Below, in pieces: positions 31,257-39,189 of a stretch of DNA of 52,391 bases (the stretch's first letter is position 1; each line of letters opens with the position of its first letter). The stretch covers positions 1 through 52,391 of IMG/VR virus record IMGVR_UViG_3300032236_001850. One strand, given 5' to 3'. This DNA is from a virus. Below the pieces are notes generated by a model, which made no database searches, was not told the DNA's origin, and saw only the letters and a list, made by a program, of their open reading frames with translations. The position numbers were made by a program, and so were the translations under genes.

Positions 31257-32756
31257 CTATTTGGCCCTTTTGTTAAATTCTCCCATCATTTCCTCTCTGT
31301 CTGCTATAAGCTCTCTCATTCTTGTCAAACTCTGAATAAAACTAGGATCAAGTCCATTGGTATCTTCATAATCATCAATAAGTGATTCCATGCTTTCCCA
31401 TCCTCCTATAGAGGTCTCTTTGATTTCATCAATTTCAGATTTTGTGTAATCCTTACCTATAATTGCATCAAATACTCTCCATCCTGCAATTGTATAAATC
31501 CCTTGACCTATAAACCAATCCATAAAATCTGATTTTGGTATTTTCTTATTGTTGTAGATTATCTCTGAAACCGTTCCAGCAATCTTATTCCAGATACCCT
31601 CCGGCATTTCACCTGCAAGATCACCTTTACTTGCACCTAATAATGCCTCAATTATTTGATCTTTGTTTTTACTTTTGTATAACTGTGAAAGTGACTTCTT
31701 TATTGCAAATTCTGAATCTAGTGAATCTACTATGGTGTCAACTAAGGATTTTGGATAACCCAATTTGGTAAAATGTTCCTCTGGTGAATTGCTTTTTTTA
31801 ATGTTTACATCGTTTATATCATGTGAATCTGTAACAGATCCAGCAAATGATACGGTGTTACCAGTTAGAAAAAGAGGATCTGCTGGATCTATTCCAAAAT
31901 TAAATATATTAATCTGTAGACCCTTGGAAGAATACCCTTCGAATGAACCCCTATTGATACACCAGTTTGCAACGGCGCATAATTTTTTCTGTGCGTCTTC
32001 GGTTCGGATTGTCATTACTAAATATTTATCGTCAGAGTAAATAATACCTGCTTCAGGCTCAAGACTTTCAAGTTCATCAATTTTCTTTTTCATCCCAAGA
32101 TTTGAAAACCCACCAATGTAATTTGATATGTATTGAATCACATCGTCAATTTTCCATCTCTCCATGGATTTTATTTTTTCAAAAAGACGATCTATAGCAG
32201 ATTTACCAAGTTCTTGTAATTGAACTGCCATGGTGATTACTTTTTTCTGTTTTTCTGTATCCAATGAACGATATTGATCTCTTAATCCCTTAGGTAGCGA
32301 ATTTACAAACCATTTAGATTCTTTTTCTCTCTCTATAGTTCTAATTTCGTCGGTCAACTGTTCAAATCCGCTTATTCCCTCTCCTCTTTCTTCATTAGCA
32401 AATTTTTCAATAGGTTTACTCAATTGTTGAACTATATACTTCTTAGTTGTTATCGTGTCAAGTAATTGCTTTAATGATCTTACCTCCTCAGTATCTGTGG
32501 AAAGAGCCACAGGTATACCCTGATCAAAGTGAAATTTCACAAAAGGTAAAACGTATCCAGGATGATTTTTCAAAAGATTCATTATTGCCTGGTAAGATCC
32601 ATTTTTCAATGCTTCTTCCTTTTCTTCGGGAGTTAGTTGATTAGTTTCTTTTTTGTGTATTTTTGCATATCTTTTTTGCATATAAGCCTTTGCAGCAGAT
32701 ATGTTCTCATTTAAACTCCAATCTACAAAGGATTCAAATATATAGGATTTTCTCAT
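31257..32756 (-). CDS. Late-type WCI-motif protein, paralog B
   Basis: 499 residues beginning MRKSYIFESFVDWSLNENIS, with L-N-E as a possible cleavage site. It shares with the 9061-10725 protein the segments AGIIYSDDKYLVMTIRTEDA and VANWCINRGSFEGYSSKG, and the C-terminal pattern of PEGIWNKIAGTVSEIIYNN followed by AGWRVFDAIIG. The two are clear paralogs with diverged N-terminal halves. Function unknown. It sits between a DUF5824-like gene and the amidotransferase gene. Confidence 0.78.
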   Translation of the reverse strand: MRKSYIFESFVDWSLNENISAAKAYMQKRYAKIHKKETNQLTPEEKEEALKNGSYQAIMNLLKNHPGYVLPFVKFHFDQGIPVALSTDTEEVRSLKQLLDTITTKKYIVQQLSKPIEKFANEERGEGISGFEQLTDEIRTIEREKESKWFVNSLPKGLRDQYRSLDTEKQKKVITMAVQLQELGKSAIDRLFEKIKSMERWKIDDVIQYISNYIGGFSNLGMKKKIDELESLEPEAGIIYSDDKYLVMTIRTEDAQKKLCAVANWCINRGSFEGYSSKGLQINIFNFGIDPADPLFLTGNTVSFAGSVTDSHDINDVNIKKSNSPEEHFTKLGYPKSLVDTIVDSLDSEFAIKKSLSQLYKSKNKDQIIEALLGASKGDLAGEMPEGIWNKIAGTVSEIIYNNKKIPKSDFMDWFIGQGIYTIAGWRVFDAIIGKDYTKSEIDEIKETSIGGWESMESLIDDYEDTNGLDPSFIQSLTRMRELIADREEMMGEFNKRAK

Positions 32757-32762
32757 AATTTT

Positions 32763-33332
32763 TTATTTCTTTTTCTTAGCTGCTTTTGCTTTTTTAGCTT
32801 GTTTATAAAGAGCTCCATCGCTAACTTCGGTTGTTCTACCTCCAACTATGAAGGAATTAACTCTAGCAAATCCCCACTGTTCAGGATTTGTTCCAGGCAC
32901 GTGTCCTTTTTTCCATGCTGCATAACCCCGATCGAAAATTTTTCTTAATATACCAAGAGGAAATCCAGATTTTTTAGCTTTATTTTTTAAAGCAACAGAA
33001 ACTTTAGAATCCTCAAATAGAGACTCTTCGTTGTTAAGTTCTTCAAACACTTCGAAAGCTGCCCACTCGATTTCGGAATTAAATTTCTCAATCGGCACTA
33101 TATTTCTAGCTGTATCAAAATCCTCACTCTCCCCGTACATCTCCTTGAATTTCTTGGTGTACTTACTTGGCTTTGTTGGTACTTTTTTACCCTTACCTGC
33201 TTTACCACTTTTGTAGTCTGCATCCCAAGGACCGTATGCTGAATCATCATTATCAGCTTTGTTTCCATGTTTTTTGATTTCTCTTTTCATTATGTCCGGA
33301 TTTGTTGTTAGGTATTTCTTTGGGTATTTCAT
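32763..33332 (-). CDS. DUF5824-like protein
   Basis: 189 residues. The N-terminal third is very basic (DADYKSGKAGKGKKVPTKPS). An acidic middle follows (MYGESEDFDTARNIVPIEKF). The C-terminal domain, KKSGFPLGILRKIFDRGYAA, then WKKGHVPGTNPEQWGFARVN, matches the phage family I know as DUF5824, ending in a Lys/Ala tail. Function unknown. It is a member of the 34918-30613 operon with 6-base gaps on both sides. Confidence 0.72.
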   Translation of the reverse strand: MKYPKKYLTTNPDIMKREIKKHGNKADNDDSAYGPWDADYKSGKAGKGKKVPTKPSKYTKKFKEMYGESEDFDTARNIVPIEKFNSEIEWAAFEVFEELNNEESLFEDSKVSVALKNKAKKSGFPLGILRKIFDRGYAAWKKGHVPGTNPEQWGFARVNSFIVGGRTTEVSDGALYKQAKKAKAAKKKK

Positions 33333-33338
33333 ATGAAT

Positions 33339-34184
33339 TTATGCTTTGATTATTTTATGATATTGGCCGTAGTTATTTATTGCCCATCTAACAACTATAT
33401 TTAGATCAGGATTGCCGAATAATATTTTTCCATTTTTCCCGCATATTATATATCTAAATGGATCATTTTTAAATTCTATGAGTATTATATCTTTAGCATC
33501 CCTCCCATTAAAAATCACTTGGTGCTCCTTATCCTTTTCGTGCCAAACTCTAATTCCAGAAGCTCTAAACAGTACTGCATAATTTCCATATCTATGTTGG
33601 TATCCGTATGCTGTAGGATATAAATAATGCTTGGGAAAGTCATCAATAGTAAATCCAAAATTATAGCCTCCCTCCACTTTATCAGAAGCTGGCAAGCCTC
33701 TTGTACATGCCAAGTCATCTATATTTTTAGCTCCGAGTTTGAATCCGGATTTGCTAATTTCTTTAGCGGCATTACTAAAATGTATGAGCCATTGATTTTT
33801 AAGTATTTCTGGTGATTTAAACCACCTCCAGGAGGGATATTTGTTTGGCCTTATGGGTAGAGTTTCTTTCTCTATTTTATCATATAGGTATTCTGCAAAT
33901 TTATCGTAGGTTTTCTTATCGTTTTTTTCTAACCAAGATATTATTTTATTTTCTCCGGCCTCCCTTGGACCTTCAAATTTATACCCAGTATCTAAAACAA
34001 AATCGTTAAAAAGGTGTGAATATTTATACGGGAGTGGATTCTTCTTCGAAGCCTTTGAAGATTTAAGATATTCGTTAAATTTTATTAATTCATTTGTTAA
34101 AAATTCATTTATTATTCGAGATCCAGTAAAACTCTTAAGAGTATCTGAACCCGTAAATTCTTTAAACAATTTAAGTGATTTCAT
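33339..34184 (-). CDS. Late-type protein, possibly ADP-ribosyltransferase-like
   Basis: 281 residues from the ATG at 34184-34182 (MKSLKLFKEFTGSD), which looks like the targeting-peptide class; a longer in-frame start would overlap the upstream gene. The C-terminal half has LIHFSNAAKEISKSGFKLGA, GNYAVLFRASGIRVWHEKDK and EHQVIFNGRDAKDIILIEF. This order recalls ADP-ribosyltransferase folds, with an H/R, then Y/S, then E-x-Q end motif, but the match is weak and made by eye. T4 packages an ART (Alt) with a targeting peptide, which would be a close functional parallel. Confidence 0.65.
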   Translation of the reverse strand: MKSLKLFKEFTGSDTLKSFTGSRIINEFLTNELIKFNEYLKSSKASKKNPLPYKYSHLFNDFVLDTGYKFEGPREAGENKIISWLEKNDKKTYDKFAEYLYDKIEKETLPIRPNKYPSWRWFKSPEILKNQWLIHFSNAAKEISKSGFKLGAKNIDDLACTRGLPASDKVEGGYNFGFTIDDFPKHYLYPTAYGYQHRYGNYAVLFRASGIRVWHEKDKEHQVIFNGRDAKDIILIEFKNDPFRYIICGKNGKILFGNPDLNIVVRWAINNYGQYHKIIKA

Positions 34185-34189
34185 GGTTG

Positions 34190-34918
34190 TTATATTTTTA
34201 TCCAATCTCTGAATCTTATGATTGATTCATTTAGTGTTTCTTTAAAGTTGAATACCTTCATAAATTTAGCAAAATCAGCTTTGTAACCTCTCTGTGTTTC
34301 GTCATATTCATCTTTGGTGTATTGCCAATTGAATGAAAGTTGCTCTGGTGTTTTAAATCCGAAAAATTTAAGTACTTCTCTCTCGGTCTTAACAGCAACT
34401 TCTCCATTCCAATTATGGCCTATTGCAACCACACCACATTCTTTATCTTTTAGCAGATTGGATTCCCCAAGAGTTGTGTGTCTGTTTTCCAACCAGGTCA
34501 ATCTCTCAATTAATTGTGCGTAGATTGCATTCATCTTACCCCATCTGATAGAACCAAAGAATATAATTATATCAGCGTCATAGATGGCATTTGCAACTTT
34601 ATACATTTCGTCTGTTTTGTTGTTTATTGCTGCCCAGCATCTTATGAATTTCTCCGGATTATTGCTTTTTAACATTGCATCCTTAACTCCGCAATGATTA
34701 CCGTCCCTTGTTGAAACATTACCTTCACAAGGAAATATTTTAAGTTTACTAACATCTATAATTTCAGCATTCTTAAGCTTCTTTTTTAGCTCCGCTGCAA
34801 TCATCGATGACTTTGGCAATTCCTTCTCACCACTCCATCTATTGGATGTTGTCAGAAAAAGTATTTTCTTTTTCTTATCTTTCTTTATGTAGTTATAAAG
34901 TCTTTTCAATTTATCCAT
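34190..34918 (-). CDS. Flavodoxin-fold NAD(P)H-dependent FMN reductase-like protein
   Basis: 242 residues. ILFLTTSNRWSGEKELPKSS is the phosphate-binding loop region; IFPCEGNVSTRDGNHCGVKD and ADIIIFFGSIRWGKMNAIY are the flavin-facing segments. This matches NADPH-dependent FMN reductases and related flavodoxin-like proteins. The C-terminus ends ETLNESIIRFRDWIKI, which looks like the cohort's targeting peptide moved to the end, including an L-N-E. It is the first gene of a five-gene late-type operon, with a class B motif three bases before its ATG. Confidence 0.75.
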   Translation of the reverse strand: MDKLKRLYNYIKKDKKKKILFLTTSNRWSGEKELPKSSMIAAELKKKLKNAEIIDVSKLKIFPCEGNVSTRDGNHCGVKDAMLKSNNPEKFIRCWAAINNKTDEMYKVANAIYDADIIIFFGSIRWGKMNAIYAQLIERLTWLENRHTTLGESNLLKDKECGVVAIGHNWNGEVAVKTEREVLKFFGFKTPEQLSFNWQYTKDEYDETQRGYKADFAKFMKVFNFKETLNESIIRFRDWIKI

Positions 34919-34921
34919 GGA

Positions 34922-34930
34922 TTATATATC
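34922..34930 (-). promoter_or_regulatory. Class B motif GATATATAA three bases before an ATG
   Basis: The minus strand reads TATGGATATATAATCCATG. It is back-to-back with the class A promoter at 34933-34967, so this gap fires both ways with two promoter types. Confidence 0.5.
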
Positions 34931-34932
34931 CA

Positions 34933-34967
34933 TAATTTTTTTTATCCGCAAGAATGTTTTATATTTG
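34933..34967 (+). promoter_or_regulatory. Class A promoter before 34986
   Basis: T8 run, CCG at 34946, 11 bases, TATATTTG at 34960-34967, then CATTGTAAAA. Same spacing as the other copies. Confidence 0.78.
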
Positions 34968-34985
34968 CATTGTAAAAAATAAGAT

Positions 34986-35300
34986 ATGACTGTAAGTGAA
35001 TTTAGAAACGACCTGGCTGACCTATCAAAGGTCATTCATGAAAAGTGTGTTAAAGAATTCTACCTCATCTCTGGTAATTTCTACATGAGTAAACATCTAA
35101 TACCAGAGGAGCTAAGAGGTGAATTTGAACCATTCTATTCTGGAGGTGATTATGGAGAATGGACAGCTAACACTGCTGAATTCATACATCAATTTGCTAG
35201 AGACATGGAAGCAAATATGGTTCTGATGGATTTTGAAATAGATGAATTTTTAGAAACGTTAACCGCTGTCAGAAACTCTGAAGCAGAAGAAATGGATTAA
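34986..35300 (+). CDS. Hypothetical protein, 104 aa
   Basis: First gene after a class A promoter, with an 18-base leader. It is acidic and helical (VSEFRNDLADLSKVIHEKCV at the start, DFEIDEFLETLTAVRN near the end), with a Gly/aromatic centre (YSGGDYGEWTANTAEFIH). No family is recognised. Confidence 0.65.
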   Translation: MTVSEFRNDLADLSKVIHEKCVKEFYLISGNFYMSKHLIPEELRGEFEPFYSGGDYGEWTANTAEFIHQFARDMEANMVLMDFEIDEFLETLTAVRNSEAEEMD

Positions 35301-35302
35301 TT

Positions 35303-36088
35303 ATGGGATTAGATATAACAGTTTATCGACCAATAAAGGTTACAGACAATGAAAATTTAGGGGACTATTATGTTCTTAGCGAAATGCCTGAGCTAGAGAA
35401 ATTTGCAGATCTTTCTTTTGAGAAGGAAAACTCTTATTATGACACAGATGGTGCTATAAAAATCATGGGAAGGGATCCTGAAGATTTTCTATGGACAGGT
35501 ACGAGTTACGGAGAGAAACCGGTTTTTAGTTACATTGACACCAAACACGAGCTTTACGAAGCTTCCAAATTTTTAGATAATTGTTGGAACGATGCTTATT
35601 TTGAAACTAAAGAGCAACTATTCGAATCTGAAGTTTTCAAAGAGTACAACAGAAGATTTGCTTCTGTCATGAAGAAATTTGGTTACCGTCCTAGATATAA
35701 ATATTTTGCTAGTGGAAGCATGAAAACATACTACACCCTCAATTATGCAAGATCCTTTGCTGACAAATGGGTTAATGTGAGTGTGATAGATCCACCAACA
35801 TATAAGGTGATAGAAAAATGTATAGGATTTGAAGAAGTTGGTTACCAGAGAAAGGGAGCTAATAAGAAATTCTACGAGGATGGCATGTGGGATTCACCAT
35901 GCGTCGTTGATTCGAAGACACTTAACGAACACTGGAAAAAATACTTCTCGTACCAAACCCCAGAAAGCAAGGGCGGATGGGGATCCGGTGTGGAATACAA
36001 TAAAGAAGACACTGAAATGCGTGAGGATTTCAAAAGGAATATTATTGATAAGTTCATCGAAGGTGAAACCTTTGTGATTTACCATTAG
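35303..36088 (+). CDS. Conserved hypothetical phage protein, 261 aa
   Basis: It begins MGLDITVYRPIKVTDNENLG, a start I recall in phage hypothetical proteins that read MGLDIT. The body is rich in Tyr, Phe and Trp, with a Gly-rich segment (PESKGGWGSGVEYNKED) near residue 235. It begins two bases after the previous stop and ends before the hairpin/promoter at 36111. No function is known. Confidence 0.65.
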   Translation: MGLDITVYRPIKVTDNENLGDYYVLSEMPELEKFADLSFEKENSYYDTDGAIKIMGRDPEDFLWTGTSYGEKPVFSYIDTKHELYEASKFLDNCWNDAYFETKEQLFESEVFKEYNRRFASVMKKFGYRPRYKYFASGSMKTYYTLNYARSFADKWVNVSVIDPPTYKVIEKCIGFEEVGYQRKGANKKFYEDGMWDSPCVVDSKTLNEHWKKYFSYQTPESKGGWGSGVEYNKEDTEMREDFKRNIIDKFIEGETFVIYH

Positions 36089-36110
36089 TATTAATTGTTT
36101 TTATTTTGCG

Positions 36111-36149
36111 AAAAATCCTCGGGAATATTTTTTATTCTCGAGGATTTTT
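36111..36149 (+). terminator. Terminator hairpin overlapping a promoter
   Basis: AAAAATCCTCGGGAAT (36111-36126) pairs with ATTCTCGAGGATTTTT (36134-36149), 16 bp with one G-T wobble, loop of 7, then more T. The 3' arm contains the CG element of the following class A promoter. Confidence 0.75.
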
Positions 36150-36159
36150 ATTATATTTG
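36125..36159 (+). promoter_or_regulatory. Class A promoter before 36180
   Basis: T-rich run, TCG at 36138, 11 bases, TATATTTG at 36152-36159, then CATTATAAAA. It is nested with the terminator stem just upstream. Confidence 0.78.
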
Positions 36160-36179
36160 CATTATAAAATATAAAAAGC

Positions 36180-36545
36180 ATGAGTCTAAAGATAAACAAA
36201 GATCAAATAGCTAGTGTTACCCAGCACAACAACCTGAAATCTCATTACTATGACGAGTGGACTGAAGCAGGCAAGGATACATGGTTTTTCGGCTTATTAA
36301 CGATCAATGAGTGGCGTGCCGGTTATTATTCATCCTTTCTTGAAACATACTCGACTAAAGAACAATGGGAGAAGGATGGATATTACGAGCCAGTTCCTAA
36401 AGGTGGTCTTTATTACGATCCACACTTGATAATCACAATGTCAAGTGGTGAAAATATCAACAAATCGTTCAAAAGTGTCAATGATATGGAATGGTGGGTT
36501 GCTGATAACCTTAAAGGTGTTAATTTAATAAAAATAGTGGACTAA
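36180..36545 (+). CDS. Hypothetical protein, 121 aa
   Basis: First gene of a long small-gene operon. It is Trp- and Tyr-rich (DTWFFGLLTINEWRAGYYSS, GGLYYDPHLIITMSSGEN). A single compact soluble domain is likely. No family is recognised. Confidence 0.65.
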   Translation: MSLKINKDQIASVTQHNNLKSHYYDEWTEAGKDTWFFGLLTINEWRAGYYSSFLETYSTKEQWEKDGYYEPVPKGGLYYDPHLIITMSSGENINKSFKSVNDMEWWVADNLKGVNLIKIVD

Positions 36546-36547
36546 CC

Positions 36548-36937
36548 ATGGAAGATCTATCAATTGGATATTTATTATCCGTAGAATTAATGAAATTCGG
36601 ATTCAATGAACCATGTTTTGCTTACTATGGCGAAATAAATGGTGGAGAGATTGAATTGTTTCATAAGAAACGTTTCGATACCGAACATGCTGGTGTTCTT
36701 GCTCCTACTATTCAACAGGTTGAAAAATGGCTTTTGGAAGTGCATGAGATATTGTTAATGCCAAATTTTGATGATAATACATGGACTTGCGATATTTTTG
36801 AGTTTGCAGTGCCAGATTTGGTTCATATTGAGACTGTAGGTCTAGAAGAGAAAGAATCATATAAGGAATCTCTTCGAGCTAGAAATGAAATTGTAATTAA
36901 GGCAATAAAAGAATCACTAAATAATATAAAGAAATGA
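36548..36937 (+). CDS. EPC-family small protein, copy 1
   Basis: 129 residues. LMKFGFNEPCFAYYGEI at the start and LAPTIQQVEKWLLEVHEILL in the middle form a pattern repeated in the genes at 38545 and 39186, and familiar to me from Bacteroidota phages and mobile elements (about: G-F-x-E-P-C, then A-P-x-x-Q-Q-x-x-x-W). The C-terminus is a helix (EIVIKAIKESLNNIKK). Function unknown. Confidence 0.65.
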   Translation: MEDLSIGYLLSVELMKFGFNEPCFAYYGEINGGEIELFHKKRFDTEHAGVLAPTIQQVEKWLLEVHEILLMPNFDDNTWTCDIFEFAVPDLVHIETVGLEEKESYKESLRARNEIVIKAIKESLNNIKK

Positions 36938-37059
36938 TTGAGTTAATAAAATTCTGCTTCAAGAATGAGAATTCCGGAGCTGCAACCATAATAGTTCTGG
37001 CTATAATGGTTTGGGGAATAGTTTCAATAATTAAAGCTATCAAAGGTACCGATGATTAG
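36934..37059 (+). CDS. Small single-TM protein, 41 aa
   Basis: The frame runs from ATG at 36934, overlapping the previous stop (ATGA), to TAG at 37057-37059. It reads MIELIKFCFKNENSGA, then a hydrophobic stretch (ATIIVLAIMVWGIVSIIKAI) and a short polar end. The overlaps on both sides support translation. It may be an inner-membrane microprotein. Confidence 0.55.
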   Translation: MIELIKFCFKNENSGAATIIVLAIMVWGIVSIIKAIKGTDD

Positions 37060-37432
37060 AGACAGATCTGAAATGAGCAGGGATGAGATCATCGACATGG
37101 AACATTCTTTGGAGTGTGAAATGTATGGAAGAGAATACCCTGACACATTCAAGAAAAAATACCCAAAGATCTCAAATAAGCATACCGAGGAGATGGAACT
37201 AGCATATTGTGATCACTCAGTTAAAAATTTGAAGGTTGGAAATAGACTAATAACCTCATTCTATACACCGTATGGTATATCGGGAATAGATGGATGGTTT
37301 GCTAGACAGATTAAGGATGGCCCAGGTAGGTATACCAAGGAGGACATGATGAGAATGATTAGAAGAAATCCACACCTCTCAAATATTATAAAAACCAATT
37401 TATTGGATAATCTAGAATCGATGTGGAACTAA
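37052..37432 (+). CDS. Hypothetical protein, 126 aa
   Basis: It overlaps the microprotein gene by eight bases. It is helical, with REYPDTFKKKYPKISNKHTE and, later, YTKEDMMRMIRRNPHLSNI. A GWFARQIKDGPGR segment sits in between. It overlaps the next gene, which uses GTG. No family is recognised. Confidence 0.6.
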   Translation: MIRDRSEMSRDEIIDMEHSLECEMYGREYPDTFKKKYPKISNKHTEEMELAYCDHSVKNLKVGNRLITSFYTPYGISGIDGWFARQIKDGPGRYTKEDMMRMIRRNPHLSNIIKTNLLDNLESMWN

Positions 37433-37806
37433 AAACATCAAAAATAGAAGAGAAGCCAACCTATTGCCATGCTTGGGTTTCTAAAGTGTCAGACAAGGTT
37501 ATGTGTAATAGCATTCCTTGCTGTGGCTACGCTCATCATGGTTTAAAGGACAGAGTAACAAATGGTTTTATGAAGTCATTAAATAAGGATATGATTCTTG
37601 AGGATGATCCACATAAACTGGAAAAGATTGGATCACATCCTTTGGTTGATGGAAAATTCATGTTTAATGATGGAACATTTCACGATCCAAATAAAACACC
37701 AGAGCAATATAAAAAAGACATCGAAGAGATCCACAGAAGAGTGGACGAGGAGATGAGAGAAAAATTTGGTGACTATATGAACGATTTAGACGAAGAAGAT
37801 GAGTAA
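37423..37806 (+). CDS. Hypothetical Cys/His-containing protein, GTG start
   Basis: 127 residues from GTG at 37423. The N-terminal 45 residues hold several Cys and His (KPTYCHAWVSKVSDKVMC, then IPCCGYAHHGLK), suggesting metal binding. The C-terminus is acidic and helical (DIEEIHRRVDEEMREKFGDY). It overlaps the next gene by eight bases. Confidence 0.55.
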   Translation: MELKTSKIEEKPTYCHAWVSKVSDKVMCNSIPCCGYAHHGLKDRVTNGFMKSLNKDMILEDDPHKLEKIGSHPLVDGKFMFNDGTFHDPNKTPEQYKKDIEEIHRRVDEEMREKFGDYMNDLDEEDE

Positions 37807-38083
37807 AATATTATTGGAAAAGTACATATCATACCACAAGTGTCCTCGCTGTGGAAGTGGGGAAACATATCATAGTCATGCTATGGAAAATCTAGATATG
37901 AGCAAATATGGCAACGTTATTGGAATAAATCTAGCGAAGAGTCACTTTAATAAAGATGATGTGACATTGACTAAAAAAGATCTTTGTCTATCTTGCGGGT
38001 GTGAATGGGTTATGTTTATACAAAGATTAGATATGGAGGGAGAGGAACCAATGCTTATGTTTAATAGGAGTAAAGATGAGTAA
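37799..38083 (+). CDS. Small zinc-ribbon-like protein
   Basis: 94 residues. YHKCPRCGSGETYHSH and LTKKDLCLSCGCEWVMF give two CxxC pairs about 50 residues apart, typical of a zinc ribbon. The remainder is short and acidic. A nucleic-acid or protein-binding role would fit, but is not shown. It overlaps the next gene by 8 bases. Confidence 0.68.
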   Translation: MSKILLEKYISYHKCPRCGSGETYHSHAMENLDMSKYGNVIGINLAKSHFNKDDVTLTKKDLCLSCGCEWVMFIQRLDMEGEEPMLMFNRSKDE

Positions 38084-38552
38084 TGAATTTGAAAGATACT
38101 GCAACCTGATGTATGCAGCAGGAGGTCACATGTGGACCAGTCTTAACAATGGTACAGCAATGTATCTTTATGAAGGTGAGGTTTATTACGAGGGTAGGGA
38201 TTGTTTTAAGGACGCAAAATACGGTTATCTTTATTTCATAACAAGGGATGAAGAAGGCAAAATGATAGCAAATAGAGCAGCAAAGAATTACAAACAAATT
38301 GGGCATGAGCTCACTTTGAATCTTGCAATCTATCTTCTTAGGAGAGCAGATGAAGAAGTTTACAACGTGGTTCCTGTGGAGAGAGGATTTAGAATATTCA
38401 CTCCGATTGGAACGTATCATTATTACGATGGAAACTTTTACGAAAATCGTGAGATAATAGATAGACTCTGTGTGGCATTCGAGGAGGATCTTAAAAAATA
38501 CCCACTATTTGTGGATAAAGTTGAATTTAAAAATATAGAGCACCATGGATAA
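38076..38552 (+). CDS. Hypothetical protein, 158 aa
   Basis: It is Tyr-rich in the N-terminal half (MYLYEGEVYYEGRDCF, KDAKYGYLYFITRDEEG) with a mid helix (GHELTLNLAIYLLRRAD) and another Tyr patch (IGTYHYYDGNFYENRE). It overlaps the zinc-ribbon gene and the next gene by eight bases each. No family is recognised. Confidence 0.6.
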   Translation: MSNEFERYCNLMYAAGGHMWTSLNNGTAMYLYEGEVYYEGRDCFKDAKYGYLYFITRDEEGKMIANRAAKNYKQIGHELTLNLAIYLLRRADEEVYNVVPVERGFRIFTPIGTYHYYDGNFYENREIIDRLCVAFEEDLKKYPLFVDKVEFKNIEHHG

Positions 38553-39189
38553 AGAATTTGTATCATATGAAATTGCTGAGACTATGAAATCACTTGGTTA
38601 CGATGAACCATGCCTAGCAATGTACTCCGACGAGATTTTGGAAATGTGGCTTCAGGATCAATATAATTTCAGAAGTATCGGTGAAGAAAGCGGATTCCAA
38701 TTTAAGAATTCAATGTGGGATGACTCAAGATTCGTAGCAGCACCTTTATTGCAGCAGGCTTTTAATTGGTTTCTTGATAATTATGGTCTATTTGCTGAAA
38801 CAACACTATGGGGTGACGGTATAGGATATATGAGCTCAATCAAGGAGATAAAACAGGAGGAATTCAAAGTGGTTTATGATCTTGGATTGGCAACACCGAA
38901 TAGGGGGATTCCTAATTGGGACAAGGGGCTGGAGGATTTGGCTTGTTTGAAAAAGATAATTCAAATAGTGGGGGAAAAGAAAGATCTCGACACTGAATCA
39001 TGGAGGGTGCTGATAAATCCGATCGAGAGAGATGATTTCCTGTTATTGGTTAGATCAACTCTCCCGGATCAAAACGGAGACTTGGAGGATGGTAGGTATC
39101 AAGAAACATATAACACCAAAAATGGAACATACCAAGTTGTATGGGAAACCGATAATGAACAACCAATTGTTAGAAAACTTATAGTATGA
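38545..39189 (+). CDS. EPC-family protein, copy 2, with C-terminal extension
   Basis: 214 residues. ETMKSLGYDEPCLAMYSDEI and VAAPLLQQAFNWFLDNYGLF match copy 1 at 36548. The C-terminal 100 residues (from about KGLEDLACLKKIIQIVGEKK) are extra; they may be a separate domain or an old fusion. The gene overlaps both neighbours by a few bases. Function unknown. Confidence 0.65.
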   Translation: MDKEFVSYEIAETMKSLGYDEPCLAMYSDEILEMWLQDQYNFRSIGEESGFQFKNSMWDDSRFVAAPLLQQAFNWFLDNYGLFAETTLWGDGIGYMSSIKEIKQEEFKVVYDLGLATPNRGIPNWDKGLEDLACLKKIIQIVGEKKDLDTESWRVLINPIERDDFLLLVRSTLPDQNGDLEDGRYQETYNTKNGTYQVVWETDNEQPIVRKLIV

